This document shows positions 41,642 to 53,178 of a stretch of DNA of 64,000 nt, piece after piece. The translations under genes were made by a program, and so were the position numbers. The stretch is from contig CAVRXU010000005.1 in the NCBI GenBank assembly GCA_963725155.1, forward strand, positions 496,001 to 560,000, given 5' to 3'. The notes under the pieces were generated by a model, which searched no databases, was not told the DNA's origin, and saw nothing but the letters and a program-made list of their open reading frames with translations. The DNA comes from DATDAH01 sp963725155 (GTDB taxonomy: Bacteria; Actinomycetota; Acidimicrobiia; Acidimicrobiales; DATDAH01). The first letter of the stretch is position 1. Each line of letters starts with the position of its first letter.

Positions 41642-44104
41642 TCAACCCCGCTCGTCCCGCGTGACCCGACGTCGTCCGGCCACGAGGGCCGGTGGCACTG
41701 AGCTGAGCACGCCCACGACCAGGACCGCGACCGCGGCGACGACGACCAGGTTCCAGGAGATGTCGGTCACGTCGAGGACGCCGAGGTCGTCGGCGAACCG
41801 TCGCCAGAGGACGCGACCGACCACGATTCCCCCGGGAACCCCGATCACCACGGCGGTGACGGCGAACAACAGGCCCTGGAGGCAGATCGTCGTGCGCAGC
41901 TGGTGCGGGGTGAACCCCAGGACGCGGTAGATCCCCAGCACCTCGCGCCGCCGCCGTATCACCGCCACCAGCATCAAGAGGATCGTGAGGAGCCCGGCCA
42001 GGGCGAGGGCGCCGAGCACGCCAGGCTCGTAGCGGGTGGCGTCGATGGTCGTGCTCACCTCGGTCGGCTCGACGACGTCGAACACGTCGACCTGGTGCTG
42101 GACGTCCGGAACCACCTCGGCCCCGGGCTCGAGGTCGAGCAGGAGACCGTTGAACGGTGGCCCGTTGGGGGTTCCGATGTAGGTGAACACGCCAGCGTCG
42201 GGGTCGACCCAGATCCCGACGTCGAGGCTCGTCCGGAGCGCGAGTACCGGGCCGAACACGGGGAACACCGCGGTGCCGACGACAGTCGCCTCGCGGGCCG
42301 ACTCGCCGGTCCCCACCGTGATGGTGTCACCGATCGCGGCGTCGGCGTCCTCGAGCGTCTGCCGGCCGAGCACCACCTCGTCGGGTCCCGCCGGGGCACG
42401 CCCGTCGCTCAGGACGGGCTCGTAGTCGGCCGCGGTGCCCTCCCCCGGGCCGTAGTCGATGCCGGCCACCGGACGTCCGTTCACGGCTGTGCGGTCGCCT
42501 CCGATCAGGCGCCAGCCGTCGACGTCATCCCGTCCCGCCAGGTACTCGGCCGCTGACGCCTCGTCGAACGAGCCGTAGCCCCCGTCGCTCATGACGAGGG
42601 AATCGCCGCTCCAGCCGAAGCGCTCGGGTCGGTCGCCGAGCGCACGGAGGTTCTCGGCGAACACAATCGTCCCGACGACGACGACCACCACCACCACCGT
42701 CGACGCCAGCACCGAGGGGGTCGGCACGAACGAGGCGCCGTCCCCTGGTGCCATCAGCCGGACGGCCGCCTTGAGGGGTTCGGGGGCGCCGGTGCGCGCC
42801 AGCCAGCCCGAGATCCGTGTCGAGCGGTGGCCGACCTCGATCGGCAGCAGGACCTGGCGGACGATGCGGCCCACGGTCACGAGGCAGGCGGCGAGGGGCG
42901 CCACGACCAGGACGAAGAGGCCGATCCCGAGGACGGTGAGGTCCAGGTTCCGGCCTGGACGGGGCTCGACGACCGTGAACGGACCGACCGGGAAATGCGT
43001 GGACAACAGCCATGCCGTCACGAGAGCGACGGCGGCAGCGATCGTGACGGTGAGCGCGGGGACCGCGGCGCCCGTGCGCACCAGGAGCGCTCGGTCGGCC
43101 CCGAGCTGGCGCAGGTGCCGCAGCCGATCACGCTCCTGGCGGGCGGATCGGTTCAGGGCCTGGCCACCGAGGTAGCTCGCCGTCAGGACGAGCACCAGGC
43201 CGACGGTGGTCAGCGCGGTGGCCAGCGGGCGAACGGCTCGGGCCGCGGTGACCTCGAGGTCCGAGGTCCGGTGGGCGTAGACGAGCCACCGCTCCTCGTC
43301 CTGGCCCTCGTCCAGCGTGGCGTTGTGCTCGTCGGCCGCGTCATTCCACTCCTGCACGACCTCGTTCACGCCCTCGTCGCCATCCGTCAGACGGAGCCCA
43401 TACCAGGCGAACCCGTACCACCGGGGGCCGAGGCCCGGGTCGGGCGGCCGGTACGAGGGGCTGGCGTAGATGCGTGCGGCGGACGCGTCGAGCTCGGTGG
43501 CGACCACGTCCTCGTTCGGCGCCATGATCCCGACGATCTCGGCCTCGATCGGGTTCACCGGATCGAGCGACGTCGGTTGACCGTTCCCGTCGACCGATGC
43601 CCACCCCAGCGGGATGTGGTCGCCGACCTCGAGGCCGGCCTCCTCGGCGAGTGATCGGTTGATCATGACCTCGTCCGGCGCGTCGGGGTCGACGCGGCGG
43701 CCCTCCTCGATCGCCACCCGGTCCAGGTCGAGGTAGCGACCATCGGAGGTGGTCACGAGGAGGCCGATCGCGTCCTGCCGGATCTGGCCGGTTCCGTCGA
43801 GGACGAAGATGTTCTCGACGGCCCACCAGCTGGCGTCCTCGACACCGGGCAGGGCCCGAAGGGCCTCGTCGGAGTCCTCGCTCAGCTGGCCGGGGTCGAT
43901 CTCGACCTGGGACGCCCGGCTGGCCTCGAGGTGCCGGGGGAACGATGTCTGCGTCCGCCGGGCGCCGGCGATCGCCGCCAGGCCGGAGCCGGCGGTGAGC
44001 CCCATGAGCAGGCCGACCACGAGCACGACACGCCAGCGGCGGCGCAGGTCATCGCCCACCAGCGCGCCCGTCGCTGTGCTCCCGCTGGTCCTCACCACCC
44101 GCAT
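41642..44104 (-). CDS. FtsX/MacB-type ABC transporter permease
   Basis: 820-residue membrane protein with two FtsX-like permease units. An N-terminal helix (about 27-48; VVLVVGLLMGLTAGSGLAAI) precedes a long extracytoplasmic domain. A first helix bundle lies at about 290-400 and a second at about 690-805 (LALAGLLTILLMLVAVIRRR, GIYRVLGFTPHQLRTTICLQ). Such permeases move lipids or transmit mechanical signals with a separate ATPase. No ATP-binding subunit is adjacent, which is unusual. Start ATG 44104 precedes a basic cytoplasmic segment. Substrate unknown. Confidence 0.8.
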   Translation of the reverse strand: MRVVRTSGSTATGALVGDDLRRRWRVVLVVGLLMGLTAGSGLAAIAGARRTQTSFPRHLEASRASQVEIDPGQLSEDSDEALRALPGVEDASWWAVENIFVLDGTGQIRQDAIGLLVTTSDGRYLDLDRVAIEEGRRVDPDAPDEVMINRSLAEEAGLEVGDHIPLGWASVDGNGQPTSLDPVNPIEAEIVGIMAPNEDVVATELDASAARIYASPSYRPPDPGLGPRWYGFAWYGLRLTDGDEGVNEVVQEWNDAADEHNATLDEGQDEERWLVYAHRTSDLEVTAARAVRPLATALTTVGLVLVLTASYLGGQALNRSARQERDRLRHLRQLGADRALLVRTGAAVPALTVTIAAAVALVTAWLLSTHFPVGPFTVVEPRPGRNLDLTVLGIGLFVLVVAPLAACLVTVGRIVRQVLLPIEVGHRSTRISGWLARTGAPEPLKAAVRLMAPGDGASFVPTPSVLASTVVVVVVVVGTIVFAENLRALGDRPERFGWSGDSLVMSDGGYGSFDEASAAEYLAGRDDVDGWRLIGGDRTAVNGRPVAGIDYGPGEGTAADYEPVLSDGRAPAGPDEVVLGRQTLEDADAAIGDTITVGTGESAREATVVGTAVFPVFGPVLALRTSLDVGIWVDPDAGVFTYIGTPNGPPFNGLLLDLEPGAEVVPDVQHQVDVFDVVEPTEVSTTIDATRYEPGVLGALALAGLLTILLMLVAVIRRRREVLGIYRVLGFTPHQLRTTICLQGLLFAVTAVVIGVPGGIVVGRVLWRRFADDLGVLDVTDISWNLVVVAAVAVLVVGVLSSVPPALVAGRRRVTRDERG

Positions 44105-44208
44105 CGGATCACATCCCCGACCGGGTCAGTAGGGCGCGAGCCTCCGGGGCCGTGGTGGGGACAGCACCCCCGGCGCGGCCTCAGCGGCGCGGGAGGGAGC
44201 GCCCAGCC

Positions 44209-47715
<3,507 letters not shown>

Positions 47716-47721
47716 CCCCAG

Positions 47722-47727
47722 AGGCTA
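47722..47727 (-). promoter_or_regulatory. -10 element (TAGCCT) before metH
   Basis: TAGCCT on the minus strand ends 6 nt before ATG 47715, within the 9-bp gap to the upstream gene. It implies leaderless metH mRNA without a cobalamin riboswitch. Confidence 0.5.
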
Positions 47728-48888
47728 CCGAGGGGCGCTCTCGGCCCCCTTGGGGGATTTGCGTTCCCGGTGGGCCAGGCGGCGAAGACGGTTCACGACC
47801 GAGACGGAGTCCTTCCGCGTCGAGCGGGCCTGTCCGGTTGCCTCCAGGTAGATGGCCTTGCCCGCTCCGAGCAGCGGGACGGCCACGAGGGCCCCGGGCA
47901 CCCCGGCCACGGAGGCGCCCACGATGGCGCCCACCATCGTCGTGGGCGCCGACAGGTTGACCGCCTCACCCACGATGATCGGGCTCAGGATGTGGTTCTC
48001 GAAGTTCAGGTAGAGCACGAAGGCGATCAGGCAGATCACGCCTGTGGTGGCGCCCTCGGTGAAGCCGAGGAGGACGAACGGCGCGCCGGCCAGCGCGCCG
48101 CCGATCTGGGGGATGAGGCTGGCCACCGCGGCCCACAGTCCCAGCAACGGGGCGAGGGGGACGCCGAGCACGAGCCCGACGGTCAGGACGTAGAGGCCGT
48201 GCAGCAGGGCCACGAAGAGCGATCCGGCGAAGTAGCGACCCACGATCTCGTAGAACTGCCGGCCGGCTCGGTCGATGCGGAGCCGGTGCCGGTCGGGCGT
48301 GAGCCTTTGGAAGGCGCCGACCAGGCGGTCCCCGTCCAGCAGCAGCATGATCACGATCAGACCCGTCGACATGGCGGCGAGGAGCCCGGAGAGGATCGAC
48401 TCGGCCCGGTCCCCGATGTTGGCGTCGGGGCCGGCCAGTGTCTCGGGCAGGTCGTTGAGCCAGTCCTCGACCTTCTGGGGCACGTCGTGGCGCTCGAGCG
48501 TGTCGCCGATGACCGGAAGGTCGCCGAGCTGGCCCACGACATCCGGTAGGTCCTCGCCCAGCGTGCGGGCCTGGCGGGCCGTCTCCGGGCCGAGGAGCAG
48601 GGCGACGAGGGTCAGGGCCAGGAAGAAGCTGGCGAGGACGCAGCCGACGGCGACACCGCGGCGCAGCCCCAGCACCTGCTGGATCCGGTCGACCAGCGGG
48701 TCCATGGCCAGGGCGAGGAGCAGGCCGATGACCACCCAGGTCAGGGTCCGTGAGGTGGCGCTGGCGATGGCGAAGACGGCCACGAGGCCGACGACGCCGG
48801 CGCAGGCCAGCGCCGCCGAGCGCCAGTCGAGGTCGACCCGCAGGACCTCCTCGACTGCCGCCGCCGCTCCCTGGTCGCCGTCGGCCAC
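47725..48888 (-). CDS. AI-2E family transporter
   Basis: 387-residue membrane protein of the TqsA/PerM family. About eight helices are predicted. The C-terminal signature region reads GLWAAVASLIPQIGGALAGAP and FVLYLNFENHILSPIIVGEAV. A basic tail of about 50 residues follows. Family members export small molecules or act as ion antiporters; the substrate is unknown. GTG 48888 has TACCGT at 6 nt. It sits back to back with a second member of the same family, 18 bp between starts. Confidence 0.85.
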   Translation of the reverse strand: MADGDQGAAAAVEEVLRVDLDWRSAALACAGVVGLVAVFAIASATSRTLTWVVIGLLLALAMDPLVDRIQQVLGLRRGVAVGCVLASFFLALTLVALLLGPETARQARTLGEDLPDVVGQLGDLPVIGDTLERHDVPQKVEDWLNDLPETLAGPDANIGDRAESILSGLLAAMSTGLIVIMLLLDGDRLVGAFQRLTPDRHRLRIDRAGRQFYEIVGRYFAGSLFVALLHGLYVLTVGLVLGVPLAPLLGLWAAVASLIPQIGGALAGAPFVLLGFTEGATTGVICLIAFVLYLNFENHILSPIIVGEAVNLSAPTTMVGAIVGASVAGVPGALVAVPLLGAGKAIYLEATGQARSTRKDSVSVVNRLRRLAHRERKSPKGAESAPR

Positions 48889-48893
48889 CTGGG

Positions 48894-48900
48894 TACGGTA
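48894..48900. promoter_or_regulatory. shared bidirectional -10 element (TACGGTA) of the AI-2E pair
   Basis: TACGGT on the plus strand ends 7 nt before GTG 48907. TACCGT on the minus strand ends 6 nt before GTG 48888. Six of seven bases serve both directions. Confidence 0.55.
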
Positions 48901-48906
48901 GGCCGG

Positions 48907-49983
48907 GTGGAGGGACCGCCGGCGGACGCCGTCAAGCTGTTGCGGTTCACGCCCACCTCCGTCATCCGGGCGGTGGGCATGGTGGCCGCGACACTGCTCG
49001 TGCTGGCCGTCTTCCGGGCCGCCACCCGACCGCTCGGCTGGCTCGTCGTCGCCGTGGTCGGCGCCGCCCTGCTCGGACCGTTCGTGGCCCTGCTCCAGCG
49101 GGCGCTACCCCGAGGGCTGGCCGTCTTCGTCGCCCTCCTCGTGGCCGCGGCTGCGTTCGGTGCGGTGGCCTACGTCGTCGTGGACGACCTCAGCCATGAG
49201 CTGAACCGCGTGCAGGTCATCTCCCGGCGGGCGGCCGGCGAGGTGGAGCGGTCGGAGCGCTATGGCGAGTTCGCCCGGGAGATCCACCTTCGGGATCGGG
49301 TGAACGCCTTCGTCGAGGAGCTGCCCGACCGGCTGCGCGGCGGCACGGACGTGGCCGCCATCCAGTCGGCTGCTTCGCGGGGGGTGTCCTTCCTCATCAC
49401 GTTCGTGCTGCTCCTGTTCATGCTGGCGACGGGGCCGAGGTTCATCGAAGGCGGGCTGCACCAGATCGACGACGTGGTCAGGCGGGAGCGCGCCCGGACC
49501 GTGCTCATCGGGGCGTACGGGCGCTTCTGGCGCTACGTGGCGGCCACCCTCGGCCGGGCCGTCCTGGCCGGCCTGTTCGCCTACCTCGTCGTCCGGGTGG
49601 CGGACCTGCCCGCCCCCGTGCTCCTGGCCGTGTGGGTGGGGGCGTGGAGTGTCGTGCCCGCCGTCGGCATCGTGGTCGGGTCGCTGGCCGTGGGCCTCGT
49701 GGCCATCCCTCACTCCTTCTCGCTGGCGGGGTGGATGATGGTGCTCTTCATCGGCTACCAGGTGTTCGACGCGCTGGTGATCGAGAAGCGGATCGACCGG
49801 TCGATCTTGCACCTCGGCTCCTTCGGGACCTTCGTCGCCGCCGCGCTCGGTCTGGAGGCCTACGGGCTGGGCGGGCTGATCGTCACGACGTTGCTGGCCA
49901 TCTTCTTGGCCGCCGTGGTGCGCACGATCACGTCGCTGCCGACCCCGATGGCCGTCGACGAGGTGCTCGCCGGTGCTGGCTAG
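48907..49983 (+). CDS. AI-2E family transporter (divergent paralogue)
   Basis: 358-residue membrane protein of the same TqsA/PerM family as the neighbour at 47725-48888. It shows the C-terminal hallmark AVWVGAWSVVPAVGIVVGSL and IGYQVFDALVIEKRIDRSIL. Its N-terminal helices and the soluble loop (DDLSHELNRVQVISRRAAGEV) differ from the neighbour, so this is not a recent duplication. GTG 48907 follows TACGGT by 7 nt. Downstream is the cobalamin adenosyltransferase, 12 bp away, which has its own -10 box. Confidence 0.8.
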   Translation: MEGPPADAVKLLRFTPTSVIRAVGMVAATLLVLAVFRAATRPLGWLVVAVVGAALLGPFVALLQRALPRGLAVFVALLVAAAAFGAVAYVVVDDLSHELNRVQVISRRAAGEVERSERYGEFAREIHLRDRVNAFVEELPDRLRGGTDVAAIQSAASRGVSFLITFVLLLFMLATGPRFIEGGLHQIDDVVRRERARTVLIGAYGRFWRYVAATLGRAVLAGLFAYLVVRVADLPAPVLLAVWVGAWSVVPAVGIVVGSLAVGLVAIPHSFSLAGWMMVLFIGYQVFDALVIEKRIDRSILHLGSFGTFVAAALGLEAYGLGGLIVTTLLAIFLAAVVRTITSLPTPMAVDEVLAGAG

Positions 49984-49986
49984 CCT
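49981..49986 (+). promoter_or_regulatory. -10 element (TAGCCT) before the cobalamin adenosyltransferase
   Basis: TAGCCT overlaps the upstream stop codon and ends 9 nt before GTG 49996. Confidence 0.4.
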
Positions 49987-49995
49987 CGCCGCGGC

Positions 49996-50538
49996 GTGAC
50001 GATCTACACCAAGAAGGGCGACGACGGGAGCACCGGCCTGCTCTTCGGCGGCCGAGTGGCCAAGGACGCCGCGGCTCCCACCGCCTACGGCGAGGTCGAC
50101 GAGGCCCAGGCGTTTCTCGGCGTCGTCCGGGCCCAGGCCGACGCCGAGCTGGCGGGCATCGTGCTCGGGCTCCAGCGGGACCTGTGGGTGGTGATGGCGG
50201 AGCTGGCCACCGACGTCGGCAACGTGGGCAAGCTCACCGACGGGCAGTCCCGGGCGACCGAAGCCATGGTCGAGTCCGTCACGGTGACGATCGACGAGAT
50301 CTCGGCGCGGTTCGAGCCGCCCACCGAGTTCGTGGTGCCGGGGGAGTCGGCGGTGGCCGCCGCCCTCGACGTCGCTCGCACCGTGGTGCGCCGAGCGGAG
50401 CGGGCCGCGGTGGCGGCGCACCGCGGCCCGGACTCCTGGGTCGTGCCCTACCTGAACCGCTTGAGTGATCTGCTGTGGACCCTGGCTCGCTGGCAGGAAG
50501 GCGAGTCCCTGACGACGAGGTCGGTACCCGAACAATGA
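49996..50538 (+). CDS. cob(I)yrinic acid a,c-diamide adenosyltransferase, PduO type
   Basis: Transfers adenosyl from ATP to cob(I)alamin to make coenzyme B12; 180 residues. Visible are IYTKKGDDGSTGLLFGGRV (ATP loop), YGEVDEAQAFLG, ARTVVRRAERAAV (the conserved Arg pair) and YLNRLSDLLWTLAR, all PduO signatures. GTG 49996 starts just before the ATP loop. The stop overlaps the aminopeptidase start by 4 nt (ATGA). With MetH nearby, the organism clearly uses cobalamin, though no AdoCbl-dependent mutase is visible here. Confidence 0.93.
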   Translation: MTIYTKKGDDGSTGLLFGGRVAKDAAAPTAYGEVDEAQAFLGVVRAQADAELAGIVLGLQRDLWVVMAELATDVGNVGKLTDGQSRATEAMVESVTVTIDEISARFEPPTEFVVPGESAVAAALDVARTVVRRAERAAVAAHRGPDSWVVPYLNRLSDLLWTLARWQEGESLTTRSVPEQ

Positions 50539-51965
50539 CGACGATCGAGTTCTCCGTGGCCGACGATGCCGGTGACGCCGAGGTGCTGGTCAGCGGACTG
50601 ACCGCCGACGGTGTCGCCGAGGCCCCTGATGGCCTTGGCGAACACCTGGCCGCCCGTGGCTTCAAGGCCGAACTGGGCTCGACCGTCCTGGTCCCCCGTG
50701 ACAGTGGGGGCTCGCGGCTCCTCGTGGGCCTGGGATCGGCGACCGTGGACGGCCAAGCGCTGCGCCGGGCCGCGGCGGGGGCGGCCCGGGCCCTGAGCCA
50801 TCACCGATCGGCCGCGACCACGCTGCTGGCTGATGCCGACTCCGAGGACTCCGGCGGGGCGCAGGCGCTGGCGGAGGGATTCGCCCTCGGCGCCTACCGC
50901 TACGGCGAGTTCAAGTCCGAGTTCGAGCCGCACGTCCTCGAGACGGTGACGGTCCTCGGCGGTACCGACGGCGTGGCCGAGGGACTGGCCCGCGGGGCGC
51001 GGGTGGCCGAAGCCGTCAATGTGGCCCGGGACCTGGTCAACGAGCCGGGGGGCTCGCTCACGCCGCCCGCCCTGGCCGACCGGGCGGTCGCGCTCGGCGC
51101 CGCCGGCGGTCTGACCGTGGACATCATGGACAAGGCGGCCATCGAGGCCGCCGGGTTCGGCGGCCTGCTCGGCGTCAACCGGGGTTCGTTCCATGAGCCC
51201 CGCTTCATTCGCATGACCCACGACCCGGAGGGAGCCTCCGGCCACGTCGTGCTCGTGGGCAAGGGCATCACCTTCGACGCCGGCGGCCTGTCCATAAAGA
51301 CGGCGGACGGCATGTACGGCATGAACGGCGACATGGGGGGCGGAGCCGCGGTGATCGCCACCATGTCCGCGGTCGCCGCCCTCGCCCCGGGCGTGAAGGT
51401 GACCGGCCTGGTGCCGTCGACCGACAACATGCTCGGTCCCGACGCCACCCGTCCCGGTGACGTCCTCACGATCAGCAACGGCACGACGGTCGAGGTGGTG
51501 AACACCGACGCCGAGGGCCGCCTGATCCTGGCCGACGGCCTGGCCGAGGCGTCCAAGGAGAGGCCCGACGCCATCATCGACCTGGCCACGCTCACGGGTG
51601 CCTGCATGGTCGCCCTGGGCCCGCGCATCGCCGGCCTCATGAGCAACGACGACGCCTTGGCGGCCAAGGTGGCTGCCGCGGCCGAAGGCGCAGGGGAGCG
51701 GGTCTGGCGGCTGCCACTCCCCGCCGACATGGAGAAGGCCATCGAATCGCCCGTCGCCGACATCAAGAACTTGGGCAACCGCTATGGCGGGGCGCTGGCG
51801 GCCGGGCTCTTCCTCCAGCACTTCGTCGCCGACGACATCCCGTGGGTCCACCTCGACATCGCCGGCCCCGCCTGGCTGGATGACGCCGACGGCGAGAACC
51901 CCAAGCACGGCACCGGGTTCGGCGTCCGCACCCTCCTCGAGCTCCTCACGGCCTGGTCGGACTGA
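50535..51965 (+). CDS. pepA: leucyl aminopeptidase (M17 family)
   Basis: Cytosolic di-zinc or manganese aminopeptidase, 476 residues. The N-terminal macro-like domain is at about 1-160 and the catalytic domain follows. The metal and catalytic residues lie in GKGITFDAGGLSIKTADGM (Lys and Asp), GDMGGGAAVIATM and the signature NTDAEGRLILADGL (Asp, Glu, Arg). DLVNEPGGSLTPPALAD precedes the catalytic half. ATG 50535 overlaps the adenosyltransferase stop. The 3' end overlaps the convergent unknown gene by 20 bp. Confidence 0.93.
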   Translation: MTTIEFSVADDAGDAEVLVSGLTADGVAEAPDGLGEHLAARGFKAELGSTVLVPRDSGGSRLLVGLGSATVDGQALRRAAAGAARALSHHRSAATTLLADADSEDSGGAQALAEGFALGAYRYGEFKSEFEPHVLETVTVLGGTDGVAEGLARGARVAEAVNVARDLVNEPGGSLTPPALADRAVALGAAGGLTVDIMDKAAIEAAGFGGLLGVNRGSFHEPRFIRMTHDPEGASGHVVLVGKGITFDAGGLSIKTADGMYGMNGDMGGGAAVIATMSAVAALAPGVKVTGLVPSTDNMLGPDATRPGDVLTISNGTTVEVVNTDAEGRLILADGLAEASKERPDAIIDLATLTGACMVALGPRIAGLMSNDDALAAKVAAAAEGAGERVWRLPLPADMEKAIESPVADIKNLGNRYGGALAAGLFLQHFVADDIPWVHLDIAGPAWLDDADGENPKHGTGFGVRTLLELLTAWSD

Positions 51966-52581
51966 CCGAGGGGGCAAGATCGGACGTCCCGGCTGCGGCT
52001 GCGGCCGCGCGGTGGCGGTCGAGGGCCCAGACGGTGGCGGCGCTGGCCAGGGCGGGGTGGTACTGCCAGCGGTGCAGCTCGCGCTCGACACCGTCGGGGT
52101 CCTGGCCGGTCTCCAGAAGGCTCAGCGCCAAGCGGCGGGCCCGGCGCTGGGCCTCCTCGAAGCGGTCGCTGACCAGCAACTGCTCCTGCCAGTCGAGGTG
52201 AGCCCGCTGCACGGCCTTGGGGAGGCGGGCCACCTGGCCGCGGTTGAGCGGAGGGATGCGGCGCCGGACATCGAGGCCGTCGTGGCCGACGGGGCGGGCC
52301 AGTCCGAAGCGGACGGTGCGCTCCACGGCCCGGTGGATGGGGGAGTGCCGGCCCTCGGGCGCCCCGAGGCCGAGGCAGCGGGCGGTGGCCCCGACGTCGA
52401 GGTCGAACCCATCGGGCTCGCGGTCCAGGCGGTGGGCCACCAGGCGCAGGAACCAGGTGGTGGACGGACCGAGGATCCCGAGCCAGAACTGCTCGACGTA
52501 GCGGGAGCGGGCGTCATGGCCGACCCGGTCGATGACCGTGTCGGCCCAGGGCCGCAGGTGGAGGACGGCAGGGATCTCCAT
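51946..52581 (-). CDS. conserved protein of unknown function
   Basis: 211 residues, no family I can name. The N-terminal half has RYVEQFWLGILGPSTTWFLR, a segment I associate with uncharacterised actinobacterial proteins, then a DLDVGATARCLGLG helix that could be a winged-helix fragment. The C-terminal half is rich in Arg and Ala helices (RFEEAQRRARRLALSLLETG) with an Ala-rich tail. No signal peptide or membrane span. ATG 52581 is preferred to an upstream ATG 4 codons earlier. It is preceded by an AT-rich promoter-like stretch (52590-52632). It could be a DNA-binding protein, but this is weak. Confidence 0.6.
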   Translation of the reverse strand: MEIPAVLHLRPWADTVIDRVGHDARSRYVEQFWLGILGPSTTWFLRLVAHRLDREPDGFDLDVGATARCLGLGAPEGRHSPIHRAVERTVRFGLARPVGHDGLDVRRRIPPLNRGQVARLPKAVQRAHLDWQEQLLVSDRFEEAQRRARRLALSLLETGQDPDGVERELHRWQYHPALASAATVWALDRHRAAAAAAGTSDLAPSVSPTRP

Positions 52582-52589
52582 GGCCCGAG

Positions 52590-52632
52590 TCAACCACAGT
52601 TATAGTATTTCAGTCAATAACAGTATGTATCA
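52590..52632 (-). promoter_or_regulatory. AT-rich upstream region of the unknown gene
   Basis: About 43 bp of unusually AT-rich sequence between two minus-strand genes. It contains TATAAC (52598-52603, minus strand), TTGACT and an imperfect inverted repeat CAGTTAT/ATAACAG. GACTGAAATA on the minus strand here also occurs at 6364-6373. Confidence 0.35.
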
Positions 52633-52635
52633 CTC

Positions 52636-53178
52636 TCAGATGTCGAACACCCCGTCCATGAGCAGGCCGAAGCCGGCCAGGACCAGCAGGCCGGACAGGA
52701 GACGGGCCAGCCCGTCGAAGACCCGGGCTCGGGTCGGGCCGGCGGGTCCGAGGGCGAGGAGCGCGGGCAGGGTGCCCAGAGCGAGGGCCATGACGACCAG
52801 GCTGGTCGGTGCGCCGCGATCGGCGGAGGCCACGACGGCCAACAGGGCCAGGCCGGGGGTCAGCAGTGTCGGGAAGGCGACGGGAACCAGCGCGGCCCGA
52901 CGACCGGGCAGGGCGGGACGGGGCTCCGGGCGCGGCCAGCCGAAGTTGAGCAACCCGGTGGCGAGGAGTAGGAGGCCCGTGGCCAGCCGGGCCGTCGCCG
53001 CGCTGATGCCGACGGCGTCCAGCAGTGGATCGGCGAACACGGACAGCGGTACCAGGACGACGAAGGCGATGGCCGCGCCGAGCCCACCGATCGGCCAGCC
53101 GGGACGCGGTGCCACTGAGCGGCAGCGGGGCGCGTTCACTGCGCAGACCGCGGCGAGGACGAACAGGGTCAGGGTCAC
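52636..53178 (-). CDS. multi-pass membrane protein, MarC-like
   Basis: 180 residues with five or six transmembrane helices. The order (a start in LTLFVLAAVCAVNAPRC, then LLLLATGLLNFGW and a VPVAFPTLLTPGLALLAVV block) resembles MarC/SNARE-associated small transporters, but identity is not firm. Its start overlaps the stop of the upstream secreted protein by 4 nt. The unit therefore pairs a membrane protein with a secreted alpha/alpha-toroid-like protein. Function unknown. Confidence 0.55.
   Translation of the reverse strand: MTLTLFVLAAVCAVNAPRCRSVAPRPGWPIGGLGAAIAFVVLVPLSVFADPLLDAVGISAATARLATGLLLLATGLLNFGWPRPEPRPALPGRRAALVPVAFPTLLTPGLALLAVVASADRGAPTSLVVMALALGTLPALLALGPAGPTRARVFDGLARLLSGLLVLAGFGLLMDGVFDI

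Noticed and set aside
47716..47727. Cobalamin riboswitch before metH
   Set aside because: Only 9 bp separate metH from the upstream gene and a -10 box lies 6 nt before the ATG, leaving no room for a leader.
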